Of a stretch of 64,000 nt of DNA, positions 52,378-62,127 are shown one piece after another. Below the pieces are notes generated by a model. The model did not search any database. It worked only from the letters and a program-made list of their open reading frames with translations, and was not told the DNA's origin. Position 1 is the first letter of the stretch. Each line of letters starts with the position of its first letter. A program made the translations under genes and the position numbers. This stretch comes from Niastella vici (lineage in GTDB: Bacteria; Bacteroidota; Bacteroidia; Chitinophagales; Chitinophagaceae). The DNA lies in NCBI RefSeq assembly GCF_002077945.1, contig NZ_LVYD01000058.1:620001-684000 (forward strand). The letters run 5' to 3'.

Positions 52378-53373
52378 ATGGAATTATCGATCAATTCTAT
52401 TGAAGAACTATTAAGTGATGAGAGCTTTTTGTCATGGTATTTTAAAACGGATCCCCAGGCTGAACAAGCCTGGAACAATCGTATAGCCCGGGATCCTGTG
52501 CAAAAGAAATTGGTTGATGAGGCCGTTCAATTGCTTCAAAATGTTGTTGTTAAAGAACAGCCTGTGGATGAGCAGCGGAAAAAGCTGGCTGAAACCAGGT
52601 TGATACATACTATAGGTTCTACTGACGACGGTCAGCCTGCTGCGAAAGTGATCACTATGAGATCGCGTTCTGTAAAATGGTGGGCTGCAGCTGCAATAAT
52701 TTTCTTATCTTCATTAGGCATTTGGCAATATAGCCGTACTACAAATATACTCTCAACACACACCGCCTTTGGGGAAACCCGGCAGCAGGTATTACCCGAT
52801 GGATCATTGGTAATGCTTAATGCCAACACCACCCTCGACTACCGGAACTGGAAAGAAGGATCCGACCGGGAAGTATGGGTGAAAGGTGAAGCCTTTTTCC
52901 ATGTAAAGAAAACAGCTCGAAAAACAAAGTTCATTGTACACACCGGTCATTTTGACGTGGTTGTTACAGGAACCCAGTTCAATGTCATTAACCGCAATAA
53001 CAGGAACAATGTGTTATTGACGGAGGGTAGTGTTACTATCAGGGGTAATGAACAGGAAGTTCATATGAAGCCGGGTGAATATGTTGAGTTCAATAACAAG
53101 GTTATCCAAAAGAAAGAGATCAACAAAACACCGGTGCTGGCCTGGATGGAACACAAATTTTATTTTGAGAAAACACCAATGAAAGAAGCTGCCGCTTTGA
53201 TAACTGAGGTGTTTGGAACAAAAGTAACCCTGGCCGGCGAAGCAGTAGCTGCTGACTCTATCTCTTGCATCATGCCCACTGACAACCTGGATATTCTTGT
53301 ACAATCACTCCAAGCCTTATCTAAATATGATGTTGAAAGAACGGACAAAGAGATCCTGATCAGAAAAAAGTAA
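52378..53373 (+). CDS. FecR-family anti-sigma factor
   Basis: 331 residues. The N-terminal cytoplasmic part binds the sigma factor, a membrane helix follows (VKWWAAAAIIFLSSLGIWQY, about 97-115), and the periplasmic FecR domain has TAFGETRQQVLPDGSLVMLNANTTLDY, GEAFFHVKKTARKTKFIVHTGHFDVVVTGTQFNV, LTEGSVTIRG and a C-terminal STN-like DUF4974 part. It holds the ECF sigma inactive until the STN domain of the following SusC contacts it. Thirty-two bp separate it from that SusC gene. Confidence 0.95.
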   Translation: MELSINSIEELLSDESFLSWYFKTDPQAEQAWNNRIARDPVQKKLVDEAVQLLQNVVVKEQPVDEQRKKLAETRLIHTIGSTDDGQPAAKVITMRSRSVKWWAAAAIIFLSSLGIWQYSRTTNILSTHTAFGETRQQVLPDGSLVMLNANTTLDYRNWKEGSDREVWVKGEAFFHVKKTARKTKFIVHTGHFDVVVTGTQFNVINRNNRNNVLLTEGSVTIRGNEQEVHMKPGEYVEFNNKVIQKKEINKTPVLAWMEHKFYFEKTPMKEAAALITEVFGTKVTLAGEAVAADSISCIMPTDNLDILVQSLQALSKYDVERTDKEILIRKK

Positions 53374-53405
53374 CAACAGGCAGGTTTCTGTTTTAAAATC
53401 TGCGT

Positions 53406-56400
53406 ATGAGGAAAAAAGGCTCGGAAAGATTTTTCCGGAGTTGCTTTTTCACGGTTTTATTATTTCTCATTAGCAATGCCTATGCGCAGAATGCGATATC
53501 ACTAAACCGGAAAAAGCCGCCCCGGCAAACTTTACATTCAGGTACATCAACCCCGGCAACAGATACTGCTATTGCCCGTCAACCTCTTTTTTCCATTCTC
53601 AAACAACTCAATCAATCAAAAGGCATTTTCTTTCTTTTCTCCGATAAATCGTTTGGCGAAATAAGGGTGAAACCGGTATTGGATATTAGCCGGCCTGTTG
53701 AAAAAATACTCGAAGAACTGCTGCAGTTCACCGGGCTTAAGTTTAAAAAGATAAATGAGAAAACATTTGTCATCATGCCTGCGCCTGCGCCCGAAGCCAA
53801 ACCACCCGCCACGCCTGAAAGTGTTCAAAAAAATACTGCAACCGAAAGGAAGGTTCAATTGGTAAAAGGCCGGGTAACCAGTACAGAAGGAAAGCCTGTG
53901 GCCAATGTGAGCGTATGGGTAAAAGGCACCAACCGGGGCACAACTACCAATGCCGAAGGAGAGTTTGAGGTAGAAGGCGCCAAAGGTGAAGTGCTGGAAC
54001 TCACAAGTGTGGGGTACGAAAAGAAGGTGATACTCCTGAATCACTCCGGTTCCATCATTTATCTCAATGCCCAGCTCGATGTGGTGGAGAATATGATGAA
54101 TGAAGTGGTGGTCACCGCATTGGGCGTAAATAAATCGTCCCGTTCGTTAGGTTATTCGTTAAGCACCGTAAGTGCCGAGGAACTTACCTCGGCCGGTAAT
54201 ACCAACCTGGCTTCGGCTTTATATGGCCGCTCGCCCGGGGTGTTGATCAACACGGCGCCGGGCGGCGCCACCAGTGCCGTTCAGGTACAAATACGCGGCG
54301 TTAACTCGCTTAATTTTAACGCGCAGCCCCTGTATGTGGTAGATGGCATCATCATTCGAAATACCAACGAAAAAGGAATTGCCGGCATCAACAATGGCGG
54401 TTACTGGGCCGATCCACGCATTCGCGGCAATGGCATTCTCGATATCAATGCCGCCGATATTGATAACCTTACCATTTTAAAAGGAGCCAGCGCCACAGCA
54501 TTGTATGGTTCCGAAGCGGCGGCCGGCGTGGTAGTGATCACTACCAAAAAGGGCACGCCCAAAAAGCGGCTGGGCGTTTCTGTGAACTATACCAATACAA
54601 TAGAACAGGCCGCCTTTCTGCCCAAATACCAGCAGGAGTACGGTCCGGGGGCCGACAGGGCCACCAACCTGTCTGAAGGCGCCACCGAAGAAGGCTGGAT
54701 CCCCGTTGACCTCGATGGCGACGGCGTTAATGACCACCTGCGGCCAAACTTTACCGCCTATGCGCAGTTTGGACCCAAATTCGACGGGCGCGAAGTTCCC
54801 TGGTGGGATGGCGAAATGCGCCCTTACGTAGCACATGAAAATAACTACAAACAATTATACCGCACCGGATTTAATTCCATTTTTAATACATCGGTGGCCA
54901 ACCAAACCGATAAATTCAGTTACCGGTTATCCTATACCCGCAACGATTATAAAGGCATACAGCAGGGCGGCGATCTGCAACGGAATACTTTTCACCTGAA
55001 CAGTAATTTCAGGATCAGCGATAAGTTAAATGTAGATGTGATCTCCAGTACATTTACCAGCAAAGTACATAACCGCCCCTTTCAGTTAACCCGCATCATT
55101 GCAGCCTATGCAGGTTTTTATAGCCGCGCCGAAGATATGTCGGTGGTATTTAATAAATACCAAACCAGTGAAGGGTACAAATGGGTTCCCTGGAACCAGT
55201 CGCAACGAAACCCCGCAGAAGCGCTTCACTATAATGTAAAGACCGAAATGCTTGATTTTTTATGGAACCAGTTAAAGAACAGTGAAGATGAATACCAGGA
55301 CCGCTTGCTGAACAGTATCACCCTGAATTATGAAATGAACAAACACCTGAAGTTCAGGGGGCGGTTCGGCAATGATTTTACCAGCCTTAAAACAGAAACC
55401 CGCAATTACAGTGAATACCCGGTAATTTTCAACCCTACCACCAATGCCAGTACGGGGATGTTCAGGATTGCCAATGGCCGGTATTCCATTTTATACGGCG
55501 ATGGATTGGTTACCTACACAAACAAACTGAACAAGAACTGGAATCTTTCGTTGACCGGTGGTTTTCAGTCGCGCAAAGAGAATTATAATGATCAGTCGTC
55601 CCAAACAACCGATGGGTTGCTACAGGAAAACTGGTTCAGCCTCGAGAATTCCTTTCACCCGGTTACTACGGTCACTGATAGAAGTGCGGTATTGAAATAT
55701 GCCTTGCTGGGCTATTTCAATCTGGCGTACAAAAATCTGTTGTTCTTTGAAGGAACTGCCCGGCAGGAATACTCGTCTACCTTACCACCGGGGAAGAACA
55801 GTTATTTCTATCCTTCGTTGAATACCGGTTTTATTTTCAGCGAATTGATAGATGCCCCGGCCTGGTTTTCGTACGGAAAGCTGCGTTCCTCGTTTGGTAT
55901 TGTTGGTAACGCGCCACCGGCCTATACCTCGCCGGTAACATATACCCAAACAACGCTTGCTGCGCCCTCGGGTTCCGTAGCTGCCCTGAATGCACAAACA
56001 AATGCCGGCAACAATAACATCAGGCCTGAGAATAAATATGAGTTGGAACTGGGGCTCGAGACTATGTTGTTCAGGAACCGGGTGGGTTTTGATATCACGT
56101 GGTTCAACAGTCGCACGGTAGATCAGATCATTCAGTTAAGCATTCCGGCCAGTTCTGGCGCCATGACCAAACTGGTAAATGCCGGTGAGCTGCAAAGCAA
56201 TGGGTTGGAAATGCGGGTGCACGCCCTTCCGCTGGTGACAGATAAATTTAAATGGACAAGCCAGCTGAATTTCTCCCTGTCGCGGTCGAAGGTCAGTAAG
56301 CTGGCTTCTGGGGTTAAGAACATTGTATTTTATGAAGCCGAGCAAAATGCCCTGCGCATTGTGGCAGAAGAAGGTGAAACCGTAGGTAATATTTATGTAT

Positions 56401-57131
56401 ACCCGCGAATGAAAGATGATGCCGGCAATTATGTCATTGGTTCAAACGGATTGTATGTAATTGATAACAGCCGGTATGAAAAAGTAGGCAATGTAATGCC
56501 CCGGGTAACCGGTGGCTTTTTTAATACCATCAGCTGGAAAAAAATTACACTCGATTGTGCGGTAGACTACCGCATTGGCGGTAAAATGGTTTCACCGCCA
56601 TTGAAGTATAATACCGGCGCAGGTATGTATGAAAGCACCTTGCAGTATCGCGATGCCGAACATGGCGGCTTACCTTATTATATTAACAGCGCAGGCGATA
56701 AAATTTTACTGCCCGATCACCAGGCGCAGGCACCCAATGGTGGTAAAGTTTACCACGATGGGGTTATACTGCCCGGTGTAACGGTAGCAGGTAAAGAGAA
56801 CACCCAGATCGTTGATGCTGCCTATTACTATATGAACACATTTAACTGGGGCGCTTCGGCTATAAATGAAAGTGCTGTTGTAGATAACAGTTATATAAAA
56901 TTGCGCGAAGTCGTACTGGGATATTCCTTGCCGGCCAAACTAACCGGCAAGTTGCATTTTAATACGATCCGTGTTTCGCTCATCGGCAGAAATCTGTTGT
57001 ATTTCTACCGTACGTTGAAGTACATTGACCCCGAAGCTACCATTGGTTCTAACTGGATCAGGCAAAGTGTTGATGAAGGTTCCATGGCAGCTACCCGGAG
57101 TTTTGGGTTCTCGGTGAATTTTGAATTTTGA
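53406..57131 (+). CDS. SusC/RagA-family signalling TonB-dependent transporter with STN domain (locus 3)
   Basis: 1241 residues. Signal peptide to about 27 (ISNAYAQ). A secretin/TonB N-terminal STN domain follows (about 60-115: LFSILKQLNQSKGIFFLFSDKSFGEIRVKPVLD), typical of transporters that signal to FecR. Next come a carboxypeptidase-regulatory-like domain (VKGRVTSTEGKPVANVSVWVKG), VVVTALGVNKSSRSLGYSLSTV, a plug domain and a barrel ending NFEF. The barrel is closely related to the locus 1 SusC (shared NDYKGIQ, LDFLWNQL and IVGN/VVGN stretches), indicating duplication. Confidence 0.96.
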   Translation: MRKKGSERFFRSCFFTVLLFLISNAYAQNAISLNRKKPPRQTLHSGTSTPATDTAIARQPLFSILKQLNQSKGIFFLFSDKSFGEIRVKPVLDISRPVEKILEELLQFTGLKFKKINEKTFVIMPAPAPEAKPPATPESVQKNTATERKVQLVKGRVTSTEGKPVANVSVWVKGTNRGTTTNAEGEFEVEGAKGEVLELTSVGYEKKVILLNHSGSIIYLNAQLDVVENMMNEVVVTALGVNKSSRSLGYSLSTVSAEELTSAGNTNLASALYGRSPGVLINTAPGGATSAVQVQIRGVNSLNFNAQPLYVVDGIIIRNTNEKGIAGINNGGYWADPRIRGNGILDINAADIDNLTILKGASATALYGSEAAAGVVVITTKKGTPKKRLGVSVNYTNTIEQAAFLPKYQQEYGPGADRATNLSEGATEEGWIPVDLDGDGVNDHLRPNFTAYAQFGPKFDGREVPWWDGEMRPYVAHENNYKQLYRTGFNSIFNTSVANQTDKFSYRLSYTRNDYKGIQQGGDLQRNTFHLNSNFRISDKLNVDVISSTFTSKVHNRPFQLTRIIAAYAGFYSRAEDMSVVFNKYQTSEGYKWVPWNQSQRNPAEALHYNVKTEMLDFLWNQLKNSEDEYQDRLLNSITLNYEMNKHLKFRGRFGNDFTSLKTETRNYSEYPVIFNPTTNASTGMFRIANGRYSILYGDGLVTYTNKLNKNWNLSLTGGFQSRKENYNDQSSQTTDGLLQENWFSLENSFHPVTTVTDRSAVLKYALLGYFNLAYKNLLFFEGTARQEYSSTLPPGKNSYFYPSLNTGFIFSELIDAPAWFSYGKLRSSFGIVGNAPPAYTSPVTYTQTTLAAPSGSVAALNAQTNAGNNNIRPENKYELELGLETMLFRNRVGFDITWFNSRTVDQIIQLSIPASSGAMTKLVNAGELQSNGLEMRVHALPLVTDKFKWTSQLNFSLSRSKVSKLASGVKNIVFYEAEQNALRIVAEEGETVGNIYVYPRMKDDAGNYVIGSNGLYVIDNSRYEKVGNVMPRVTGGFFNTISWKKITLDCAVDYRIGGKMVSPPLKYNTGAGMYESTLQYRDAEHGGLPYYINSAGDKILLPDHQAQAPNGGKVYHDGVILPGVTVAGKENTQIVDAAYYYMNTFNWGASAINESAVVDNSYIKLREVVLGYSLPAKLTGKLHFNTIRVSLIGRNLLYFYRTLKYIDPEATIGSNWIRQSVDEGSMAATRSFGFSVNFEF

Positions 57132-57183
57132 CAATCTGGTCCCGGTAACTACCGGGATATAACTAAACGTTTGCTTACAAAAT

Positions 57184-58797
57184 ATGACCAAACAGGTTGT
57201 ATACATAATTTCTATTGTGTTACTGTTGTCGGTAATGACAGGTGGCTGCCGCAAAAAGCTGGACGACCTGTATTACGACCCCGATCAAACCGTACAACCT
57301 TCCATTGAAAAGTTCTTCACCGAAATGCTGAACAACGACCGGGTACGGCCTTCCTATTGGAACATCCGCACCTTTGTGGCGATGCATACCGGTATCTATA
57401 CGCAATCATTAGGCTATTTGAACACCACCACTGCCTACCAGCAGAATGCCGGCTATTGCCAGGACAGGTGGAATGATTTTTATCGCCCGGGTGCTGCAGC
57501 TAACGGTGGCAATGGCGGCATTATGGCCCATTACCGGTTGATAGAATCGTTGTATGAATCGCTGAAAGACGAACAGCAAAAGCTCAATGCCGGTGTGTTC
57601 CTCATGGCGGCCAAAGTAGTGCTGTACGATCAGGCATCACAAATAGTTGACCTGTGGGGCGATATACCCTTCAGCCAGGCAGGTACCGTAAGCACCTCGG
57701 GCGATATTGTGTATGCGGCATTTGATAATGCTTCCAACATATACGATGTTATGCTCGACGGATTGAAAAATGCCGCACTGTATTTTTCCAGTGCCCAACT
57801 GTCTACGGCAGTACATGCTTCGTTCGGCAAGCAGGATATCTTGTTGAATGGCCAGTTCGACAAATGGCAGCGGTACGCCAATTCAATTCGCCTGCGTTTG
57901 CTGATGCGGTTATCATTTGTGAATGAAGAGAAGGCAAAAGCAGAAGCGTTGAACATTATAAATAATCCGGGGTTGTACCCGCTCATTGATGGGGCCTCAG
58001 GATATGTGCCGGCTTCAACCGATGTGTTGTTACAACCGCTTTCCAATTATGTCGATGACCTGCACAATGCCCTTTCAGAAGTATTCAATTATTCGGCGCC
58101 CGATTATATGTTGAATACGGTTATGAAACCAGCGAACGACCCGCGCATTCCGGTGCTATTCGATAAATACGGCCGCACCGATGGCGATCAGTTCATCCCC
58201 AATACCGATTACAACGGTTTGCCGGTAAGTTTCAATGCCGAACAACAACAAGTGAACCTGGGCCGGTACGCTATTCTTGATTCGGCCACCTTTTTATTTA
58301 ACAGTAAATTGCCTGGTATTGTGATCACTGCTCCCGAAGTGAATTTTTTAAAAGCAGAGGCCTGGGAACGATGGGGTGGGGGCGATGCCCAGGCTGCCTA
58401 TGAAACAGCCGTTCGACAATCGATTGCATTCTATTTTTATTTAAACAACATAAGTTCTTCAACCCGTACACCCGTATCTTCACCGGCAACAGCTGCCATA
58501 GATAGCTTTTTACAAAACGATCAAATGAAATATACAGGTACGGTTAATCAGAAGCTGGCGAAGATCTGGATCCAGAAATGGTTGCATTTCGGGTTTTTAC
58601 AATCGGTGCAGGGTTGGGCCGAATACCGGCGCACCAAATATCCGGTGCTGCAGTTCTACCCCTCCACCTTGCCCGGTTATGAATTGCCCCCTTCCCGGCT
58701 GGTATACCCTTCCAGCGAAACCTCATATAACACTAACTATGCAACCGTAAAAGACCGGGATGTGCGAACCGGCAGGATCTTTTGGGATGTTAAATAA
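57184..58797 (+). CDS. SusD/RagB-like surface lipoprotein (SusD-like_2 type, locus 3)
   Basis: 537 residues, lipobox MTGGCRKK. It resembles the locus 1 SusD in layout: YYDPDQTVQPSIEKFFTEMLNNDRVRPSYW, IVDLWGDIPFSQAGTVSTSG, FLKAEAWERWGGGDAQAAYETAVRQSI, WAEYRRTKYPVL and the terminal VRTGRIFWDVK (compare ITTKVFWDVK). It binds glycan at the cell surface for the SusC just upstream. Confidence 0.95.
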   Translation: MTKQVVYIISIVLLLSVMTGGCRKKLDDLYYDPDQTVQPSIEKFFTEMLNNDRVRPSYWNIRTFVAMHTGIYTQSLGYLNTTTAYQQNAGYCQDRWNDFYRPGAAANGGNGGIMAHYRLIESLYESLKDEQQKLNAGVFLMAAKVVLYDQASQIVDLWGDIPFSQAGTVSTSGDIVYAAFDNASNIYDVMLDGLKNAALYFSSAQLSTAVHASFGKQDILLNGQFDKWQRYANSIRLRLLMRLSFVNEEKAKAEALNIINNPGLYPLIDGASGYVPASTDVLLQPLSNYVDDLHNALSEVFNYSAPDYMLNTVMKPANDPRIPVLFDKYGRTDGDQFIPNTDYNGLPVSFNAEQQQVNLGRYAILDSATFLFNSKLPGIVITAPEVNFLKAEAWERWGGGDAQAAYETAVRQSIAFYFYLNNISSSTRTPVSSPATAAIDSFLQNDQMKYTGTVNQKLAKIWIQKWLHFGFLQSVQGWAEYRRTKYPVLQFYPSTLPGYELPPSRLVYPSSETSYNTNYATVKDRDVRTGRIFWDVK

Positions 58798-58878
58798 AGT
58801 CTAAGGTTTGGGAACTTTTTAAAATCCGGCATGTATCGTTGAAATTTCTTTGCCAGTACTTAGTTTTGGCCTCCCATG

Positions 58879-58920
58879 ACCCTGAGCGCGTGTCCGCCCT
58901 GCGGCGGAAAGTCGAAGGGT
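58879..58920. repeat. long form of the CCTGAGCG...AGTCGAAGGG element
   Basis: ACCCTGAGCG is separated from AGTCGAAGGGT by about 21 bases containing CCGC-CCT-GCGG and ending in CGGAA. The outer arms and the inner arms each pair, giving a nested hairpin. Same form as 16377-16414. Confidence 0.65.
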
Positions 58921-58979
58921 AATTCAATATCCGCCATTATCAACCTATATTTTTTGTGCTGCCATCGTAATAGATAACG

Positions 58980-59003
58980 CTGCCGTCTTGAATAGGACGG
59001 CAG
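58980..59003. other. hairpin CTGCCGTC / GACGGCAG before the fucosidase gene
   Basis: Perfect 8-bp arms with an 8-base loop, 30 bp upstream of the ATG at 59033. No T tract follows, so it is more likely a leader or processing hairpin than a terminator. Confidence 0.45.
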
Positions 59004-59032
59004 ATTATTAAATTAAAACCAGCTTCACGATT

Positions 59033-60517
59033 ATGATCATTAGCAGTTTCCCGGTTTCCCGGCTGGCAAAACAGTTCGTTTCATTGTCAGGCCTTTCCCT
59101 CCTTGTGTTCCTTACTATAACAACTGCAAAGGCACAGGAGCAACAAATTCATCCCCAATCAACCCAATACGAGTGGCCTGCCGATCCGGCTGTAAAAGAA
59201 AAGCTGGAACACTGGCGCGATCAGAAATTCGGTATGATCATTCACTGGGGACTGTACGCCGTGCCTGGTATGATTGAGTCCTGGGCGCTGTGTTCTGAAG
59301 ATTGGATCACCCGCGACAGCACCAGCAATTATGATGATTTTAAAAAATGGTATTGGGGACTGAACAAGGATTTTAATCCCGTAAAGTTCAACCCCGACCA
59401 ATGGGCGCAGGCAGCAAAAGATGCCGGCATGCGTTACCTGGTATTCACCACCAAGCACCACGATGGCTTTTGTATGTTCGATACAAAAGAAACAGATTTC
59501 AAGATCACCAATGGGCCTTTTGCCAGTAATCCCAAAGCCAATGTTGCCAAATACGTATTCGATGCGTTTCGCCGGCAGGGATTCATGATCGGCGCCTATT
59601 TTTCAAAACCCGACTGGCATTGCCCCTATTATTGGTGGCCTATGTATGCCACGCCCGATCGTAACAATAATTACGACATTCGCAAACATCCCTGGCGTTG
59701 GAACAAGTTTAAGGAATATACGTATAACCAGATCAGTGAGCTGATGCATGATTACGGTTCTATGGACATCCTGTGGCTCGACGGCGGCTGGGTGCGGCCA
59801 TTGGAAACAGTAACCGAGGAAGTAAAGAACTGGGGCGCCAATATACCCGCCTGGAGCCAGGATATCAATATACCTTCCATCGCCAAAATGGCCCGCGAGG
59901 CGCAACCCGGTCTGTTGATCGTTGACCGCACCGTGCATGGCCCGTATGAAAATTACCAAACACCCGAACAACGGGTGCCCGATAAACAACTCGATCATCC
60001 CTGGGAAAGCTGCATTACCCTTGGCGACAGTTGGGGATATGTGCCCTCCGATAAATTAAAAACACCGGCAAAAGTCATTCATCAATTAATTGAAGTGGTA
60101 GCCAAAGGCGGCAGCCTGTTGTTAGGCGTTGGTCCCAAACCCGATGGTACCATCGATTCGCCGGTGGTGCAACGCCTGGCCGAGATCGGCAGCTGGTTAA
60201 AAGCAAACGGCGCGGCCATTTATAACACGCGTCCAATTCAGGGCTATCAAAGCGGCAACGTGTATTTCACGCAATCAAATAAAGGAAAGGAAGTGTATGC
60301 ATTGGCTTTGTTAGCCGAGAACAGTCCCGTGCCGGCAACCGTTGAATGGTCGATCAATACACCGCCCAAAGGAGCAAAGATGAAATTGCTGTCGACCGGC
60401 GCCAATGTAAAGTATGTGGTTAAGGGAGAGAAAGTAATAGTGACAATACCGCCCGCCGTGCAGAAATTAAAAGGCTATCCGGCGCTGGCATTTGAATTTA
60501 TAGTAGCCGCCGATTAA
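59033..60517 (+). CDS. GH29 alpha-L-fucosidase (subfamily A-like)
   Basis: 494 residues, signal peptide to about 34 (TTAKAQ). GH29 domain: KFGMIIHWGLYAVPGMIESWALCSEDW, AGMRYLVFTTKHHDGFCMFDTKETDFKI, MIGAYFSKPDWHCPYYWWP and MDILWLDGGWVRPL, with D250 as nucleophile. VDRTVHGPYENYQTPEQ and GGSLLLGVGPKPDGTI follow, then a small C-terminal beta domain. The layout is that of GH29A enzymes with broad alpha-fucoside specificity. First enzyme of locus 3, 235 bp after SusD. Confidence 0.93.
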   Translation: MIISSFPVSRLAKQFVSLSGLSLLVFLTITTAKAQEQQIHPQSTQYEWPADPAVKEKLEHWRDQKFGMIIHWGLYAVPGMIESWALCSEDWITRDSTSNYDDFKKWYWGLNKDFNPVKFNPDQWAQAAKDAGMRYLVFTTKHHDGFCMFDTKETDFKITNGPFASNPKANVAKYVFDAFRRQGFMIGAYFSKPDWHCPYYWWPMYATPDRNNNYDIRKHPWRWNKFKEYTYNQISELMHDYGSMDILWLDGGWVRPLETVTEEVKNWGANIPAWSQDINIPSIAKMAREAQPGLLIVDRTVHGPYENYQTPEQRVPDKQLDHPWESCITLGDSWGYVPSDKLKTPAKVIHQLIEVVAKGGSLLLGVGPKPDGTIDSPVVQRLAEIGSWLKANGAAIYNTRPIQGYQSGNVYFTQSNKGKEVYALALLAENSPVPATVEWSINTPPKGAKMKLLSTGANVKYVVKGEKVIVTIPPAVQKLKGYPALAFEFIVAAD

Positions 60518-60550
60518 AGCACTTAATAAATATACGATCAGCAGCGAATA

Positions 60551-60619
60551 TGAAATGCCCGTGACAAAATCTTCATTATTATCCCCTGGGTTATGAAAAT
60601 TTTGTCATGGGGTATTTCA
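60551..60619. other. long imperfect inverted repeat between two fucosidase genes
   Basis: TGAAATGCCCGTGACAAAAT (60551-60570) is almost fully complementary to the sequence at 60599-60619. The 28-base loop has its own TTCAT/ATGAA pairing. It fills most of the gap and would form a stable stem in the transcript, likely for processing or protection, or a partial stop. Confidence 0.6.
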
Positions 60620-60650
60620 TCTGGCCAAAAAATAAAATAAATAATCTCAG

Positions 60651-62114
60651 ATGAATATTAGAAATGGGTTTAGTAAAATAGTAATGGGATCGCTTGTTAT
60701 TATTGGTTATTTGCCGGTTTCAGGCCAAAAGGTAGAACCGCCTGCGCCCGTTGGGCCGGTGCCATCGCCTGCACAGCTGGCCTGGCAGCAGATGGAGACC
60801 AATGCATTTGTTCATTTTACCGTTAATACATTTACCGACCGCGAATGGGGCATGGGCAGTGAGAGTGAGCAATTGTTTAATCCCCAGGGCGCCGATGCCA
60901 TGCAATGGGCGCGCGTGTTGAAAGAGACCGGTTTCAAACAAATGATCCTCACCTGTAAGCACCACGATGGATTTTGTTTGTGGCCAACGAAATACACTGA
61001 ACATTCTATAAAGAACAGTCCGTATAAAAATGGCAAAGGCGATCTTGTAAAAGAAGCTTCCGATGCCTGTAAAAAATATGGGTTGAAGTTTGGCGTATAC
61101 CTTTCGCCGTGGGACCGCAACCGCGCCGATTATGGAACACCTGAGTACATTACTTATTACAGAAATCAGTTAAAGGAGCTGTTCACTAATTACGGACCGG
61201 TTACCGAAATGTGGTTCGATGGCGCCAATGGTGGTGATGGCTATTATGGCGGTGCAAACGAGAAAAGGAAAATTGATGGCAGAACCTATTACGATTGGCC
61301 CACTACGCTCGATATGGTAAGGCAAATGCAACCCAATGTTATATTCTTCAGCGATGCCGGGCCCGGTGTACGCTGGGTAGGTAATGAAAGAGGTATGGCC
61401 GGTGAAACCAACTGGAACACCATATCGCCAGATACCCTCTATGCCGGAAAAGCAGGCATTGAAGAACTCCTGAACCAGGGTTCAGAAGATGGAACAAAAT
61501 GGATCCCCGCAGAAGTAGATGTATCTATCAGGCCCGGTTGGTTCTATCATAAAAAAGAAGATTCACTGGTGAAAACGCCCCAGCAGTTGTTTGATATTTA
61601 CCTTACTTCTGTTGGCCGTGGTTCCGTATTGTTATTAAATGTACCACCCGACCGGCGCGGTCTTTTTCACGAGAACGACATCAAGTCGCTGTATGGGTTT
61701 CGCGCCCTGCTGAACCGCGAGCTTGGTAAGAACAAGGCGCAGGGAGCAAGCGTAACAGCCAGCAATTACCGCGGTAAGGCAGCTTCCTATGCCGGGGGCA
61801 ATGTTACCGATAACAGCAACGAAACCTATTGGGCAACCGATGATAATGTACCAACAGGTTCGGTTGAAATAAACCTCGGCAAAATGCAAACCATCAAGTA
61901 TGTGATGCTGCAGGAATATATTAAGCTGGGCCAGCGCGTAAAAACATTTACGGTAGAAGTATGGAATAATGAAGGCTGGCAACAGGTGGCCGCAGGTACT
62001 ACCATCGGGTATAAACGCATTTTGAAACTGGCGCCCGTAAAGGCAGGTAAGGTGCGCATCAATATCACCGCTTCCAAAGCCTGTCCGGTAATTTCAAATA
62101 TCGCAGTGTATTAA
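60651..62114 (+). CDS. GH29 alpha-L-fucosidase (subfamily B-like) with a C-terminal F5/8-type domain
   Basis: 487 residues, signal peptide to about 25. GH29 with the distinct B-type spacing: NAFVHFTVNTFTDREWGMGSE, FKQMILTCKHHDGFCLWPTKYTEHSI, GLKFGVYLSPWDRNRADYGTPEY and VTEMWFDGANGGDGYYGG, with D190 as nucleophile. Residues about 365-487 form a discoidin/CBM32-like module (YAGGNVTDNSNETYWATDDNVPTGSVEINLG). B-type enzymes usually prefer alpha-1,3/1,4-fucose on branched Lewis-type structures, so it complements the preceding fucosidase. Confidence 0.93.
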   Translation: MNIRNGFSKIVMGSLVIIGYLPVSGQKVEPPAPVGPVPSPAQLAWQQMETNAFVHFTVNTFTDREWGMGSESEQLFNPQGADAMQWARVLKETGFKQMILTCKHHDGFCLWPTKYTEHSIKNSPYKNGKGDLVKEASDACKKYGLKFGVYLSPWDRNRADYGTPEYITYYRNQLKELFTNYGPVTEMWFDGANGGDGYYGGANEKRKIDGRTYYDWPTTLDMVRQMQPNVIFFSDAGPGVRWVGNERGMAGETNWNTISPDTLYAGKAGIEELLNQGSEDGTKWIPAEVDVSIRPGWFYHKKEDSLVKTPQQLFDIYLTSVGRGSVLLLNVPPDRRGLFHENDIKSLYGFRALLNRELGKNKAQGASVTASNYRGKAASYAGGNVTDNSNETYWATDDNVPTGSVEINLGKMQTIKYVMLQEYIKLGQRVKTFTVEVWNNEGWQQVAAGTTIGYKRILKLAPVKAGKVRINITASKACPVISNIAVY

Positions 62115-62127
62115 TAAGGTTTAAAGA

